A stretch of 64,000 bases of DNA, from the NCBI RefSeq assembly GCF_028389875.1, contig NC_084663.1, forward strand, positions 93,315,765 to 93,379,764, read 5' to 3'. Source of the stretch: Rhea pennata. Its lineage: Eukaryota; Chordata; Aves; Rheiformes; Rheidae. Shown here piece after piece: positions 51,431 through 62,901 of the stretch. Position numbers and translations under genes: made by a program. A model generated the notes under the pieces. That model made no database searches and was not told the origin of the DNA. It saw only the letters and a program-made list of their open reading frames with translations. Each line of letters starts with the position of its first letter. Position 1 is the first letter of the stretch.

Positions 51431-54400
51431 GGGGCCTCACCTCGTAGCTGAACCGCTTGCCGGTGTCCCAGGAAAAGCTGGATAAGACCATCTGATCCAA
51501 AGGTAGCGGGTTAACCAAAAACCAGTAGCCTTGCCTCTCAGTTTGTGTTTTCCCGTTCTTGAGAGACCGGTTTTACACCAAAGTGCATTGTACGCTGTGG
51601 GGGAAACCACGCAGCACCAATCAGCAGTGTCTGCCCCAGCCCTGCGCTTAAACTCTGTGTCCCCAGCAGTGGCACGCAGGGAGATCCTTCCCCGTAACAT
51701 TACTGCGTGGCCAGAGCATCTGCCTCACCTTTCATGGTCTAGGCCGTTCAACTAACGCCAGGAAGGTGCTGCTTGGCTTTAATGATAGACTTTAGACCAA
51801 GGAGCTCTTATCAGCTAAAGGAGTTTTTCCTCTTCTCTAGGTGGAACAGTGCTTGAAGCGCCTATGGAAAATGAACTTGGTGGGCTGCATTGAAACTCTG
51901 GCAGGGCTGATTCCCAAGTACGTATTGTGACCCTGTGTGTTACACTATCCGTTAACTCTGTCTTCAGAGCTAAAGGAGAAAATGCTAGAAATGCCAGATC
52001 ATAACCATCTCCTCATCTGTGTATCAACCCAGGAAGAATAAACCCCAAGCCCAAGGAGAGCACTTAGTGCCCAGCCAGCCTATGATGGAAACAGTTGCTG
52101 TGAAGGTACTGGGAGGTTGCAAGCTGTCACTGAGGCTACTGGATTGTTGCTGTAAAGCATTTCTGTATCCTTTTTCATTATAAAAACATTCTTACAGTCC
52201 ACCAGAAGCACCTCATGAGACCAAAACAAGGTTGTGGTTTTGACTGTAGGCTGTGTATTGCTGAGGGACTCAACCATGCAGTTAATGTGTGCAACTTGGA
52301 GTTTCTTTGATAGCTAAACATCATCTTTTCAAGTTGTTATGGAAGAACCTTGAACTATTGGCTGGCTGCTGTTTTGGCCTTGAGCAACTCAAAGTTTGAA
52401 TGTTCATCTCTCAAATTATCCAGGATATTACTTTGTGAATTACCTCTAGTTGGTGTGTTCAGCAAGTCTCATTACATGCTGTTTGTTTTTTAACCTTAAC
52501 TGGTATAATCTTCAGCTTGTCGGTTAAGCATCTCTGCTCAGAAGAATTCATTCTTTTGAACACTGTGGCTTCTGGGCTGTTGAGCCGGCTGTGGTTTGTG
52601 TTTTCAAAAGTCTGTCTTGTTTGTTGTCTGTCTGTTTGACATGCCTGTCAGGTAGAAGAGCTTGTAATTAGACCTTGCTGCTGGGCAAGCTTTTTTTGCT
52701 TGGGAGGCAAGGAAAGCATCTGGGAAATCGGAGGTCCTTCCATCCCTTTGGACATTATTCTAGCATCTGAAGAATTGTACAACTGGAGACCTCTTGTATG
52801 CTCTTTTGGAAGGCTTTGTACTTGGTTCATTGCAAACTCTGTGTAGTGATAATAAAATCAGCACTAATGCCAGCCTGCCACAAACACTACCATCTGGTAC
52901 TCTGCATCAAGCAATAAGACTTGCCCCGTGATGAAATGGAAAGGCTGAGGTAAAGCTATTCTGTAATACTGCTGAGTTTTCCAGAGAAGTCATTGTTCTG
53001 CTCTCTTGTCAGTCCTGCAGAGCAGCACTGAGAAAGTAACTGCTGGCTGTAGCTGAGGAGGTAACAGTGCTGTGCACATGAACTCACTAAAATGGTGTTT
53101 GGCATAAGAAATCTGTCCTCCATTGATATGGAGAAGGAGACCACATGGGCATCAGTGCTAGCACAGTTGTCCTGAGTTGGTACACGCTGCTTTTTCTGGG
53201 AAGATCTGTTGAATGATTTGGGCGAGACCTGGGAACCTGCTGAGTTCCTAATGTGGCACTCCGTAAAGCTCTAGGGACGTGGAGGGGCTCCCAAACAGGG
53301 CTTATTAGTTAAGCGAGTCTTATGCTCTGAACTTGAACATTGCTTTAAAGATGGAAGGCAAGTTGACGTGAGGATTTTAAAGAAGACTGTTTGAAGAAGA
53401 TGTGCTGATGGAGTGTAAAAGGAAAAGATTGTATTTAGGGGAGGAATAAGGAGAGGGATACTTGGAATCAGTTCCAGTAGCTCTTTCTCTCAAGCTGAAG
53501 GTGGTTGTTCAGTGAGCACAAGCTATGATGGTTTTGCTAGAGATGACTCAATACCTTTTCTGTTTTACCTCCTCAGGATTCAGTACAGGTGTGTATTGCA
53601 GAGCCTCATTTCATTATATGAGGTGTTGTCAACATCACTGCAGCTTGTGTCGGAGACTCAACAGATGCCTTATATTAAGGGCTTTACCTTCCCTTCTGAC
53701 ATCAGTGACTTTCTTGGAGTTTCTTTCTCTTCTGAGGTGAAGAAGAAAAAGGCTAAAACACTGACAGCCACAAAAGCTGCCAGCTGGTTGAAAAAGTTCT
53801 TCCCAGCAGTGCCAGAGGCAGCATCAGAGGCTGAGAAAAAGAGAGATTTGGTGACCTGCACAACTGTTGCGGAAAGCAAGACCATCTCGTGCCCCACAGA
53901 CATCGGAAAGCCAGTTCTGGTTACTAGAGCTAGCACAGGTAAAGCATTGTGCCACAGTACTACTGGTTTCTGGCATCTCAGAAACTGCCATTAACCCCAA
54001 CTTCTGTCCAACAGAGCCAAGCTCTTCTGCCACCTGCAGAGGGTGGTCCCCGGATGAACTCCCTTTCTCTGTCCAAGGATAAGGAGGAGAATGCTGTTAT
54101 GTACCCATGTCTTCACAAAGCTGTAGACGATGTCAGTGTTGCTATAATGAGTTCAGTAACTAGATCCTGTGTATAGTCAGTAGTATTTTCCCTCCTCTTT
54201 ACAGATGGCACCTGAGGATAGTGAGGGAAGCTAAGAGAACTGTCTGCAGTTCTTACGTAGTTGTGTCTTATACCTGCTAGTTCTGGGCTTTCCCCAGGCT
54301 GTCATGGGTACAGCAGTGACCGCAGGCATCCAGGCTCTTGTATGAGGCTTTCACTGATGGAAGTCGCCCTTACAGCCGTGTGTAACTTACTAAATCCTCT

Positions 54401-56195
54401 TTATCCCCTGCTAGTGGCCACATGAGTGTAGTCCCCTTCCACTTCTTTGCTGTTTGGACCGAAAGTGTTGAGTGTGCAGGTGTGAGGCTGCTGCTAACGG
54501 CAAAACACATCAGTACCTCTGTGGGAAGGCTTAAGACTTTATTTCATAATGGAAATTCTCCCCCCTCTCTGTAGGGAGACATCTGGGGTTTGATGTGAAG
54601 AGCTTGCTTAGACCGTCCAAACGTCCAACCCAGGTTTGTGTGGCACCATTTAACACCAGTTTTTAGAACATTAAAATACTTTTAGACTCTGAATGTAGTA
54701 TCTGTGATTGAAGATGCCCCCTTCTCCCTCTCTGCCCTTGCCTTCTAGAATACCTACTGCTAAAACACAAGCTGTGCTTTTCTTAAGTCCTGCTTTTCTG
54801 ACCAGCCAGGTCAGCATGGAAGCTTTGCATTGAAAAAAACACTATTAATCTTTTTTATGAGTTTGAACATATATTGGTATCTTTCTTTATTTCACAGAGG
54901 GGGAGAAGTACAAGTGAAAACACAAGAGCAAGTCAATAGTAGACAGAAATACAAGTTCTAATTGTGTGCCTCTATGTATTCCAGTAAACAAGACTGCTCT
55001 TCTGCCTTCTCCTTATAAAGAATGTAGTCACGAATATGTCAATGCTCTGCTCCTCTCCAACAGAGTATCAGGTGTGTTGTGTTTTTAAAAGGCTAACTAC
55101 TTCCATTTTGCTGTTTCAGGATGTAAGCTTCACATCCACACCTTCTAAAGCACAGCCAGTGTCACTTTGCTCTCGTATGGCAAAACCGCAGCATACTCGA
55201 TCTCTTGTACAGATGTTTCAAAAAGCTACCTCTTTTGGGGAATTGTCAGAGGCACTCAGAAAAGCTATTCTGTGGTGCAAAGGCAACAAACTCAAATCAG
55301 AAGCTTATTTTCTGCGTAACAAGTTACTGAAAAGCAACCGTCTGCACCATGTGGAGGCTCAGGGATGCAGGTAATTTCTGTATGTATGTGGGTTTCTTGG
55401 TCTGACACTTTACATTTTAATAATGTGTATTTTGCTACAGTGTAGGGAAATGCAGTGGTGTAACACATTTTTTAATTTTAAACAGGGTCAACAGTTCTGG
55501 TCATTAGGCACTCCGATATGAATGTATTGTTTAGCATCATTAAAAGGTTAACAAATGCATGAATACATAATTAAGAGTCAGGATGAAAATGCAACTTAAA
55601 CTGTGTGCATGTCTAATGGGTAGCTATTATATAGTGTAAGGAGTGAATGCCCTGGCTACTACCATACAAGATACTGTATCTCCCAAGGTGTGATAAGGAA
55701 AATGCTAGAGAAGGCTAACACCAAATCTCTCAAAACCCCAAATAACCTATTTTTAACAGCTTCTAAAGTAACATTTTGTGCACCTTTCTCCCCTTAAGCC
55801 TGCAGAAAAAACTTTGCTGTGTCAAAACGTCTGTCTGCAAATACCTCCTCTCTGGCTCACAAAATGCACACCGGCCAAAGCAGTACCTCGGGGCACGGTT
55901 CTGTCAAAGAAAGATCAAATGGTCTAAGCAATCAAAGAAAACTCTGAAGACTGTTCAGCAAAAACCTTCTGAGCTTTCTGGAGTGTGTGAGAGAGGTGCT
56001 TCACTCTTCCTTCCAGTTTACCAAGCTGGGTCTTTGGGTCATGAAGGATGTGCCAATGCTGATACAGCCACTGGAGAACTAAGCAAAACAGGGATCCCTA
56101 TGAGGCTGCTGCTGGAAGAAAACCCTGGCTCTATGCTCAAAGAAGCTACTGAGAACATGGATATTGATTCTATTTTTGCAGCTATGGGTGTCTGA
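50915..56195 (+). CDS. NEPRO: Nucleolus and neural progenitor protein, nine coding exons, 535 aa
   Basis: Exons: 50915-51005, 51114-51268, 51841-51917, 52033-52164, 52516-52599, 53577-53938, 54575-54633, 55120-55370, 55799-56195; all phases join. The start is a Kozak-like AAGATGG giving MAASEAAWNRLDVSW. Recognisable NEPRO blocks are VEQCLKRLWKMNLVG (exon 3), VPSQPMMETVAVKVLGGCKL and LRLLDCCCKAFL (exon 4), QQMPYIKGFTFPSDISDFLG (exon 6), NKLLKSNRLHHVEAQG (exon 8) and the C-terminus MDIDSIFAAMGV. Human NEPRO is about 567 aa, so this copy is slightly shorter. The C-terminal third is basic (lysine/arginine-rich), fitting nucleolar localisation. Family knowledge: nucleolar protein, described downstream of Notch in neural progenitors and linked to a skeletal dysplasia of the RNase MRP type. 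The donors of introns 1 (GTCCCT) and 5 (GTGTTT) are weak, so those two boundaries are the least certain. Divergent from the SPIRE-like gene, convergent with TAF13. Confidence 0.95.
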
Positions 56196-56256
56196 TCCTG
56201 GGCTGGGACCAGGAAAGGCGTTAAGTCATTCTGATCTTGTTTACCTTTTTTTTCTA

Positions 56257-56262
56257 ATTAAA
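56257..56262 (+). terminator. NEPRO: Candidate polyadenylation signal of NEPRO
   Basis: ATTAAA about 60 bases past the NEPRO stop codon, following a T-rich stretch. This would give a very short 3' UTR, plausible for a compact bird gene. Confidence 0.5.
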
Positions 56263-56269
56263 ATCCTCA

Positions 56270-57730
56270 GAACCCTGACAGTGGCTTGGTTACTCACACC
56301 CTGAATTCTACTCAAGTAGGGTTGCACTGCTAAGAAAGTACTAATTATATTAAGCCAAGATTTTTTTGAGAATCCATTTGTTATGGAAGAGTGTCCAAAC
56401 AGAAGATTACTGTCATCTTTTGAGCTAGCCTTGTCCAGATAGCAGCTTTGAGTTACCTCAAACTCAGTGCCCTTTCTCTACTGTTGTACCACCTATTAAA
56501 TGCTGCTGTCAAAGCTGCAGTGCAAGCAATAACCATCCAGGGCAGAAGGCTGCAGCTGATCACCTACTGCTGTTTAGCATAAAGACTTGCTGCTTATTTT
56601 CCAAGGAAGTCTTCCTTCTGTTTAAACTGGGCAGAGCCTTGACTTGCAGTGTTATCACTGTGCAGCGTTTGTTATCCTTATTCTCAAATTGGGGGAGAAA
56701 GGGGAAGGCTATTTGAATCTACTATATGCCTTTGAACTGCTCCAGAAATGGTGAAAAGCTGACTGCAATAGTCAACTCCTTACCTGCAAGCATGTCTCCC
56801 ACTGTCTTGTGATCTTTTTAATGCAATGGCAGCTGCTACCTGCTTGGCAAAGTAAGGAGGAGCTACTCTAACATCCACTGGGGGAACAGTATCTGTTAGA
56901 AGAAGCAATGCAGTTGGTATTTTCTGTCTGGCTCCTGCTTGTAACTAAGGGTCAAGATCTGAATCACCAAGAAAGGCTATGGAAAAAACTTTCTCAGGAA
57001 TCAACTTTACTGTGGTGCATCTGCCTAACAAGGGCAGGAAGAGGGAAGTATCTAAGGGCAAGTAAAGCTCAGATAGGTGAACTCTCCTTTCCTAGGGAGA
57101 ACTGAGAACAAGAGCGCTGTGTCCAGTGAGGCAGAATTAAAAAAAAAAAAAAAAATCCTACCAGACTGAGAATCCTTGATCATTAGTGCTAAGAAATCTG
57201 TCTGATGTAACTTGTGTGAATTCATCAGTGTAATTTTAGTTATAAGGATTGGGTATGAGCTTAAGATGTTTTCTTCAAAGAGCATATATGGAGCAGGGAC
57301 AGGGAAGAGAGCAGAAGTTCTAGTGGTTTGTGCTTGAAGGCACAGTTTGTCCAGTCACCCAAGATCTAGATCTCCTTTCAAGGAAGTATCTAATAATGAC
57401 TGAAGTAGTTGTAAAGAATCAGTTCTCTTTAGCCATCCAGATACCTGATAGAACACAGTCCTACTTCAAACAGACTTCTCACCATTACAAGAACCTTTAA
57501 AACTCATGTTTGCACTTCTTGAATGTCAAAAAAAAAGATACAAAAATACCTAAATATACCACATACAATCAGATAATGTTCAGAGACTTGAATGCTTCTG
57601 AGTAAAGGCTGAGAGTCAAGGCAGATATCCCAGCGCTGATCCCCACCCAGAAACCGCCCCCCTTCCAACAATACACGTTAATTCCTCGCTTTTGGGCAGG
57701 AGGTGCCCAAGCTGTACAGCCTGTGCAGAG
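56270..57730. other. Intergenic spacer between the convergent NEPRO and TAF13 3' ends
   Basis: About 1.5 kb with no coding exon I can support, apart from possible 3' UTR of either gene. It contains an A17 run near 57,137. The open frames here are short and unrelated to known proteins. Confidence 0.5.
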
Positions 57731-57732
57731 AA

Positions 57733-59905
57733 TCAGGATCCATAATTTGCTTCATCAAAAGCCTTTCTGGCTCGTTTCAGTTCTTCATTCATAGTCAGAA
57801 GGTCCTTAACTCTGGCAAACTTCCGGGGGTCCTTGCGGATTAGAAAGACAATGTCCTCAACCTGTACGCGACCCTGCCGCCCGATTGACATTGCCTTGTG
57901 TGTCTGTTAGAGGAAGAAGAGAAAGTTAGTGCTGTGCTTTTGTGCCTTTGACTCTTAATTATTTCTTAAGCTCTCAATTCCATTTTATTTCTTGTCACTT
58001 TATAAGCAAAAGGTAAGCAATTTCAGGCTCTGGGCACCACCATCCTAGTCCCAGAAGCACTCTGGCGTACACTCCCATGACCTTTTTTCCAGGCTGTCAT
58101 TCCCAGGTCATTGATGCCCACACCTGGCATGTACCTCTATACATACATGACCATAATGACACCAAAACTAAGGCCTGAGTATATGCAAGGGAGACCAAAC
58201 ACGTAGAGTGCTTAAGGAAGAATGGCATTAAGAACTTGCATAAGATATGTAATACCAAATCTGAGGACAGTGGAGGGCATTTTGACAGAGAAGGCAAGGC
58301 CAACCTTTCAAGAGAAACAAGATTCACAAACAGCCGGAAAGACTTGCTAAAAGAAAAAAAGAAATCCTACCAGCATCCAAACATCTGGATCAATGATTGC
58401 TTAAGCCAGCAGAAGTTTGTATTCATTTTGTGACAGCGATGCATGCCCAGATTTGTTAAAAAAATGGGAAAACACAAAAGTAGATTAACTTTCAAAACTG
58501 ATCCTCTTCTGTCAGCTGTACATGCAGTGATGCCACAGTGGGCTATAAAGTCAGCTGCAGCTGTAAAGTATCAGTCTAACTGCCCCCAAAGGATGAAGGC
58601 ACTCTTCCAAATCCAAAAGGAGCAAAATGCATTAGTTTCCACTTACACTTGGAGGAGAAAAGCTAATCTGCAAATCTTCCTACTAGCTTTAGTGTTACTG
58701 GCCTGAGATAATGCAGGAGTTGAGTTAGAAGTATTAGCCTATAGAAAACGAAAATCTTAATGGGAGTCTTTGAACCTGCTTTTAATGCTTATAGAAAATG
58801 AATCCACCCCCTTTTGTTGAGATGTGTTCTGCAAGAAATATCCTATCCTCTGTTCAACTGAGATGTAATAATCAGTGCATTTGAAATAATAATATGAGCT
58901 AGATTTTGATCACAACATCTAAATTTGACTTACCATTTCTGTGATGAACTCTATTACCAGATCTTCCAGAATATCCACTGATTCTGTGTAAGGGTTCTGG
59001 TCATCCCCAAATCCATACATCATGCATCTTACTGCAAAAAGAAATATTCAGCATGATCCTCTTTTTTTTTCTGGTCATTCAGCACAGCCAGCAGCATGCA
59101 TCTAGTGCCAGGCAGGTTAAGCTCGGTTGGTTAGAGTGTGGTGCTGCTAATGCCAAGGTCGTGGGTTCAATCCCTGTACAGGGCTATGCTGAGGGTTGGA
59201 CTAGATGCTCTCCAGAGGTCCCTTCCAACCTTACCATTCTATGATTCTATGATTCATGCAACAGGATGGCATTCCTGACTGCTGGACAGGACAACTCTTT
59301 GGAGAACATATGGGAAATAAAACAGACCCCAGCCAGAGCATAGTATGTATGCATAAAAGTGCATCTGATGTCAGACACTTTAAAATGCATTTAAGCTACC
59401 AAATACTGAACATTGCACTGCCGCGTGATGCTTGCCAGGGTTAGGCTCAGATGATGATGTACTGGCCAAGATGTGCTGTTCCGTAGGACAGCTTTCTCTG
59501 CTTTCAGCGGGGGTAGGGAAGGTAAGCCGTTGCTTAATGAGCTGTAAAACTCTACAGCTGCCTAAGACGTGCAGCCGTCTCCGCAGGGAGCACACGTTGT
59601 TCGTAAAAGCCGCGGTGCGGTTCGCAAGGAGCGGCCAGGGCCAGGCGCTGCCGGGCACAGGCTGCTGCCTGCGGCTGGACTCACGTTCCTTGGAGAACAG
59701 CCTCTTCCTCCGGCCTTGTCCGCCGTCCAGGCCTCCTCCCGCCTCCTCGGCGTCTTCTTCGAACTAGGGAAAGGCACGGCACAGCCAGAAGGCGCTGTCA
59801 GCGCACAGGCGCTACCGTCCTCCCTCCTCTCTCCCCCCGGCCCCGGCCCCGGCCCCGGCCCCGGCCCACTCCGCTCACCGGCGCGTCCTCCTCCTCATCG
59901 GCCAT
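57733..59905 (-). CDS. TAF13: TFIID subunit 13 (TAF13), four coding exons, 124 aa
   Basis: Exons in transcript order: 59905-59879, 59763-59685, 59031-58934, 57903-57733. Phases join perfectly and the length equals human TAF13 (124 aa). The protein starts MADEEEDAPFEED, has a glycine-rich linker and GRRKRLFSKE, then the histone fold with RCMMYGFGDDQNPYTESVD, SIGRQGRVQVEDIVFLIRKD and C-terminus ARKAFDEANYGS. TAF13 pairs with TAF11 through histone folds in TFIID and acts in the nucleus at core promoters. The histone fold is nearly identical to human by recollection; the N-terminal linker differs slightly. Because it keeps introns, it is not a processed retrocopy. Its location between NEPRO and GTPBP8 differs from human, where TAF13 is on chromosome 1. 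Confidence 0.98.
59112..59255 (+). mobile_element. tRNA-derived SINE with CR1 3' tail (TguSINE1-like), copy 2
   Basis: Plus strand: GCTCGGTTGGTTAGAGTGTG (A box), GCTGCTAATGCCAAGG, B box GGTTCAATCCC, then the CR1 tail ending in a repeated ATGATTCT. It lies antisense in TAF13 intron 2 (59,032-59,684). The longer terminal microsatellite than copy 1 suggests a somewhat better preserved 3' end. Confidence 0.9.
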
Positions 59906-60140
59906 CGCTGCCTGCCTGCCCGCCCGCCCCACCCTCCTCTTTGCAGCCGCTCCCGCTTCCGCTCGGGCCAGCCGGACTTCCGGAGGCGCCGCCGCCGCCG
60001 CGCCTGGGGGCCACCATGTTGCCGTACGGCGGAGGCGCCGCCCGCCCGCCCCGGGGCGCGCGGGAGGCCGCAAGCGGGAGAGCTACCCCGAAGCGGCGCA
60101 CTGAGGGCGACGAGCGCTACACAGGCGCAAAGGGAACATT
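59560..60140. promoter_or_regulatory. CpG island: TAF13 promoter, possibly bidirectional
   Basis: Dense CpG spans TAF13 exons 1-2, intron 1 and the region upstream of its start codon. Moderate CpG continues to about 60,720. CpG-island promoters are often divergent, and a coding-like stretch on the plus strand begins about 250 bases upstream (see 60,160-60,366). Confidence 0.65.
59835..59867 (-). repeat. GGGGCC-type hexanucleotide repeat in TAF13 intron 1
   Basis: Five CCCCGG units plus a partial one on the plus strand. On the TAF13 sense strand this reads as GGGGCC units, a few bases inside the intron after exon 1. Runs of four G at regular spacing predict a G-quadruplex in DNA or nascent RNA. 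Confidence 0.9.
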
Positions 60141-60159
60141 AAACCACGAGGGGAAAAAG

Positions 60160-60366
60160 AATGAACTCCGGCAGTGCATCGGCAAGCTCACCAAGGAGCG
60201 AGGGATGGAGGCCCAGCGCTGTACGAGGAGGAGCTTTATGCTAAAGGCAGAGCGCTGGCGAGTGAAACTGCTGCAGCTTTGGAGAAGCAACCAGATGGTC
60301 TCGCCGCTCTTGACAGCGAGGACAGAGACGCAGAAGGAAAACAGGCACTTAACGACCCCGGGAGTT
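60160..60366 (+). other. Coding-like stretch upstream of TAF13, possibly frameshifted
   Basis: One frame reads ELRQCIGKLTKERGMEAQR. An overlapping frame then continues LYEEELYAKGRALASETAAA through to a TAG. Each half looks protein-like, but no single frame carries both. It could be an exon of a gene divergent from TAF13, a decayed gene copy, or chance in GC-rich DNA. I do not recognise a family. Confidence 0.2.
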
Positions 60367-60405
60367 AGGGAAATAACGGAATCGACGCTTGGTCTTTTTG
60401 GTTAA

Positions 60406-62100
60406 GTTTCTCCTCTTCCCAACACTCAGGACTCCGTAGATCGAAGCGGCATTGGCTGAGTATCACAGAACAGCACAGCAACTGCAGCTAATCCCCCGCA
60501 AGCACAGCCACAGCTCTTAAATTAAATTTAATCCAGAGGATGGGAGTTCGCTCTGCCATCGCAAGCAGGCCTCAGTCAGCGCAGTGTCTTCTGGCGACTC
60601 CCGCACACATGGGGCTGCTCCAACCGAGCGTCCGGCCAAGGAGCAGCCAGCGAGCGGCATCCGCAAGTCCCGGCCGTGGCAGTCCCTCCCGCTCCAGGTG
60701 CCGAGCGCAGCTCCGCACGACTTCCCCTGAGCCAAAGAACAAGCAGAACGTGAACCGTAGATCCTCTTTCACTTTCTCGGCAGCAATCCTTCACTTCTGT
60801 AGACACCTAAACAAAACAATGTTTTCTGTTCTTTTTTTTTGTTAAGATGTGTCGCATGCTGTTAGCCTAAACTGGGTCAAAAGATGTCAGAGAAAGGAGA
60901 GACCAAGGGGCCACAGATAAGTTGCTGAACCAATTTTAATGGAATACCATTTCTTGAAGATGAATACAAAGGTAGTAGAGAACAGACCTTCTCTAAAACT
61001 ATTGAAAGAAATCTGAAAGATGGATGAACTTCTCCCACAGAAGCTTAAGGTGTGATTTTTTTTTTTAATTACAGTGTTTGTGATAGGGAGGAACCCTCCT
61101 GAGTTGAAATCCTGCACCACCTCATCAAACAACCTTCTGTATGACTGTAAGAGGGGTCCCAACAGTCCAAGGCCCCACAGCGAAGGAGCTGCTGAGCCTG
61201 TTCGAGATGCCACGAGAAACCTGGGGCCGTAAGCCTCTGTTCAATACGGCAAGCATATTGTCGCTTAGCATCTATCGCATATGATAACCAGTTCTTGTTA
61301 ATAGATTTTTTTTTTTAACATACTGCTATCTTCCCAGTTCAAATGCACTTTTTCTGCAGTCGTATCTCATTAACACAGCAGTTAACAGTTTGAGAAATAA
61401 TACTGGCTGGCAGTTTGCATCAAAGGCTCTTGAATCAGAGCTGAGGCCTTTAAAATTAGAGGCTAGATTGATGCTAGGGTTATTTTGTTGTTATTGTTTA
61501 AGTAAAAGATTATGCCAGAAACGTTGATCTGCATCTCTTCCATCATCCTTATGCTACTGCACTTCCTCTTGTACAAGCACCATATGGGCTAGTTTGCTCT
61601 GGAGCATGTTGGGATTGGAGGTGAAGTATTCGAGAATTACAGGTGTGATCTCTGCTTAGATGTGGAAATTAAGAGATCCACCTCTTTTTAATGCATTCCT
61701 CACATCCTGCTGCTTCCTATACATATGCTGGAAGTAAACCTTATCTCATGTCTAATCTACGAGTTGCAAGAAATTCCATAATAAAGCAGAACGCTAGGAA
61801 TACCACCTTCTAATCCTCAGAGTGGTTTATGAAAAAATTACTCTTTCATGAGGTTTAAACAGTTAATATAAGTAACTGACAACCATATATATACACACTT
61901 GGCAATCCTAAAACTCAGCAAGACTGAGTGCAGTTTGACATCTGCACTTAATAGTTTTGATCTTTTTTTTTGTATATGATCACTGCTATTAAGACAGTCT
62001 CCCTTTCTGATATTTTAACTACCCAGCTTCTGACTCCCTGGGACAGGTGCAGTTAGCCAGATACAGCTGCAGTGGGATAAAGTTTTGCCAGCTGTTACAG
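60406..62100. other. Intergenic region TAF13-GTPBP8, no confident feature
   Basis: Mixed-composition DNA with short T-rich runs near 60,832, 61,058 and 61,308. A minus-strand open frame at 60,887-61,213 contains the protein-like stretch LLQSYRRLFDEVVQDFNSGG but has no clear splice context. No other feature seen. Confidence 0.4.
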
Positions 62101-62233
62101 TGCCTCTGAAGAATACAGGGCCTCGCTACTGTGCTTCAGCTCCTCGTATAGTAAAATGGCTAAAACAAACATGTCTCATCTCTGGCAGTTCAGAGTGCAG
62201 CTGCAGAACTTCATGCTGGATTTAAAACAGAAG
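62101..62233 (+). other. Possible exon of an unidentified plus-strand gene
   Basis: A 133-nt stretch lies between an acceptor-like GCTGTTACAG and a donor-like AAG|GTAGGTG. One frame stays open throughout (44 codons), including MAKTNMSHLWQFRVQLQNF. The internal ATG has a good Kozak context (AAAATGG). I do not recognise the protein. It lies between TAF13 and GTPBP8. It could be chance; no partner exon has been established. Confidence 0.2.
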
Positions 62234-62895
62234 GTAGGTGCAGCACTGACTGACAATAAAGTGCAGAAGGACACAGCTCCCTTAGGTGTTAGTCATTTAT
62301 CTCACTCTCTTCCAAGCCCACAGCAATTGAAAGGCAGATCCCATTAAAGATGTGTCCGTTCCTTCATCCACCTGGAACAGGGACAACTTGGTGTACACAT
62401 GTAAGGCATGCTATCACACTGTACCTACTGAATGCATGAGGCAGAGGAGTTGCACAATGCAGCTTCCTAGCCAGATCTCTCTAAAAACACTTTCACAAAT
62501 AAAGTGTTGGCCATTTCTACTCTAGGCAGTCTCACAGCAGGCTGCTAAATAAGCTGAGACCGCTGAACTTCTTAATAGCATCAATTCAAGTTGGCAAGCA
62601 TGGCTTGTTTAATGTTACAGCTACAGTTTTTCTTTTCTAAACTAAATGCCTTTTTATTTATCAGATTACTGGACTGTCTCTAGTATCCTAAATACAGCAG
62701 AGTTTAGGTATGCAGTAGTAGCTTTTTGAATACTTAGCGCGCACAAGAGAGAGAGAGAGGAAATGCTGTATTAAAGCCTAGCTCCTCTGTAGAGTTACCT
62801 TTGTTTTTCCTTTCTTGGCACAATCACGTAGGTTTTATAAAACAATTGGATAATAAAGTGCATTAATTTGCACTGCAAATTTCCTGAATGATGAG

Positions 62896-62901
62896 TTTAT
62901 T
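62896..62901 (-). terminator. GTPBP8: Candidate polyadenylation signal of GTPBP8
   Basis: AATAAA on the minus strand about 200 bases past the GTPBP8 stop codon (63103-63105), beyond a purine-rich simple repeat. Plausible but unproven. Confidence 0.4.

Noticed and set aside
50766-51518. 250-codon minus-strand frame over the NEPRO CpG island
   Set aside because: Shadow of GC-rich DNA antisense to NEPRO exons 1-2; alanine/arginine/proline-rich with no domain.
54898-54940. Extra NEPRO exon (RGRSTSENTRAS)
   Set aside because: It hits a stop at once and the flanking exons already join in phase with homology to human.
54575-56195. Nested independent gene at the NEPRO 3' end
   Set aside because: The frames at 55,036-55,374 and 55,776-56,195 are simply NEPRO exons 8 and 9 with extra intronic codons.
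59112-59190. Functional tRNA-Ile gene
   Set aside because: A and B boxes are present, but the anticodon arm is altered and the sequence continues into a CR1 tail; it is a SINE head.
59569-60405. 278-codon plus-strand frame through the TAF13 promoter
   Set aside because: Most of it is antisense to TAF13 exons 1-2 and GC-rich promoter DNA; only the 3' end is kept as a low-confidence candidate.
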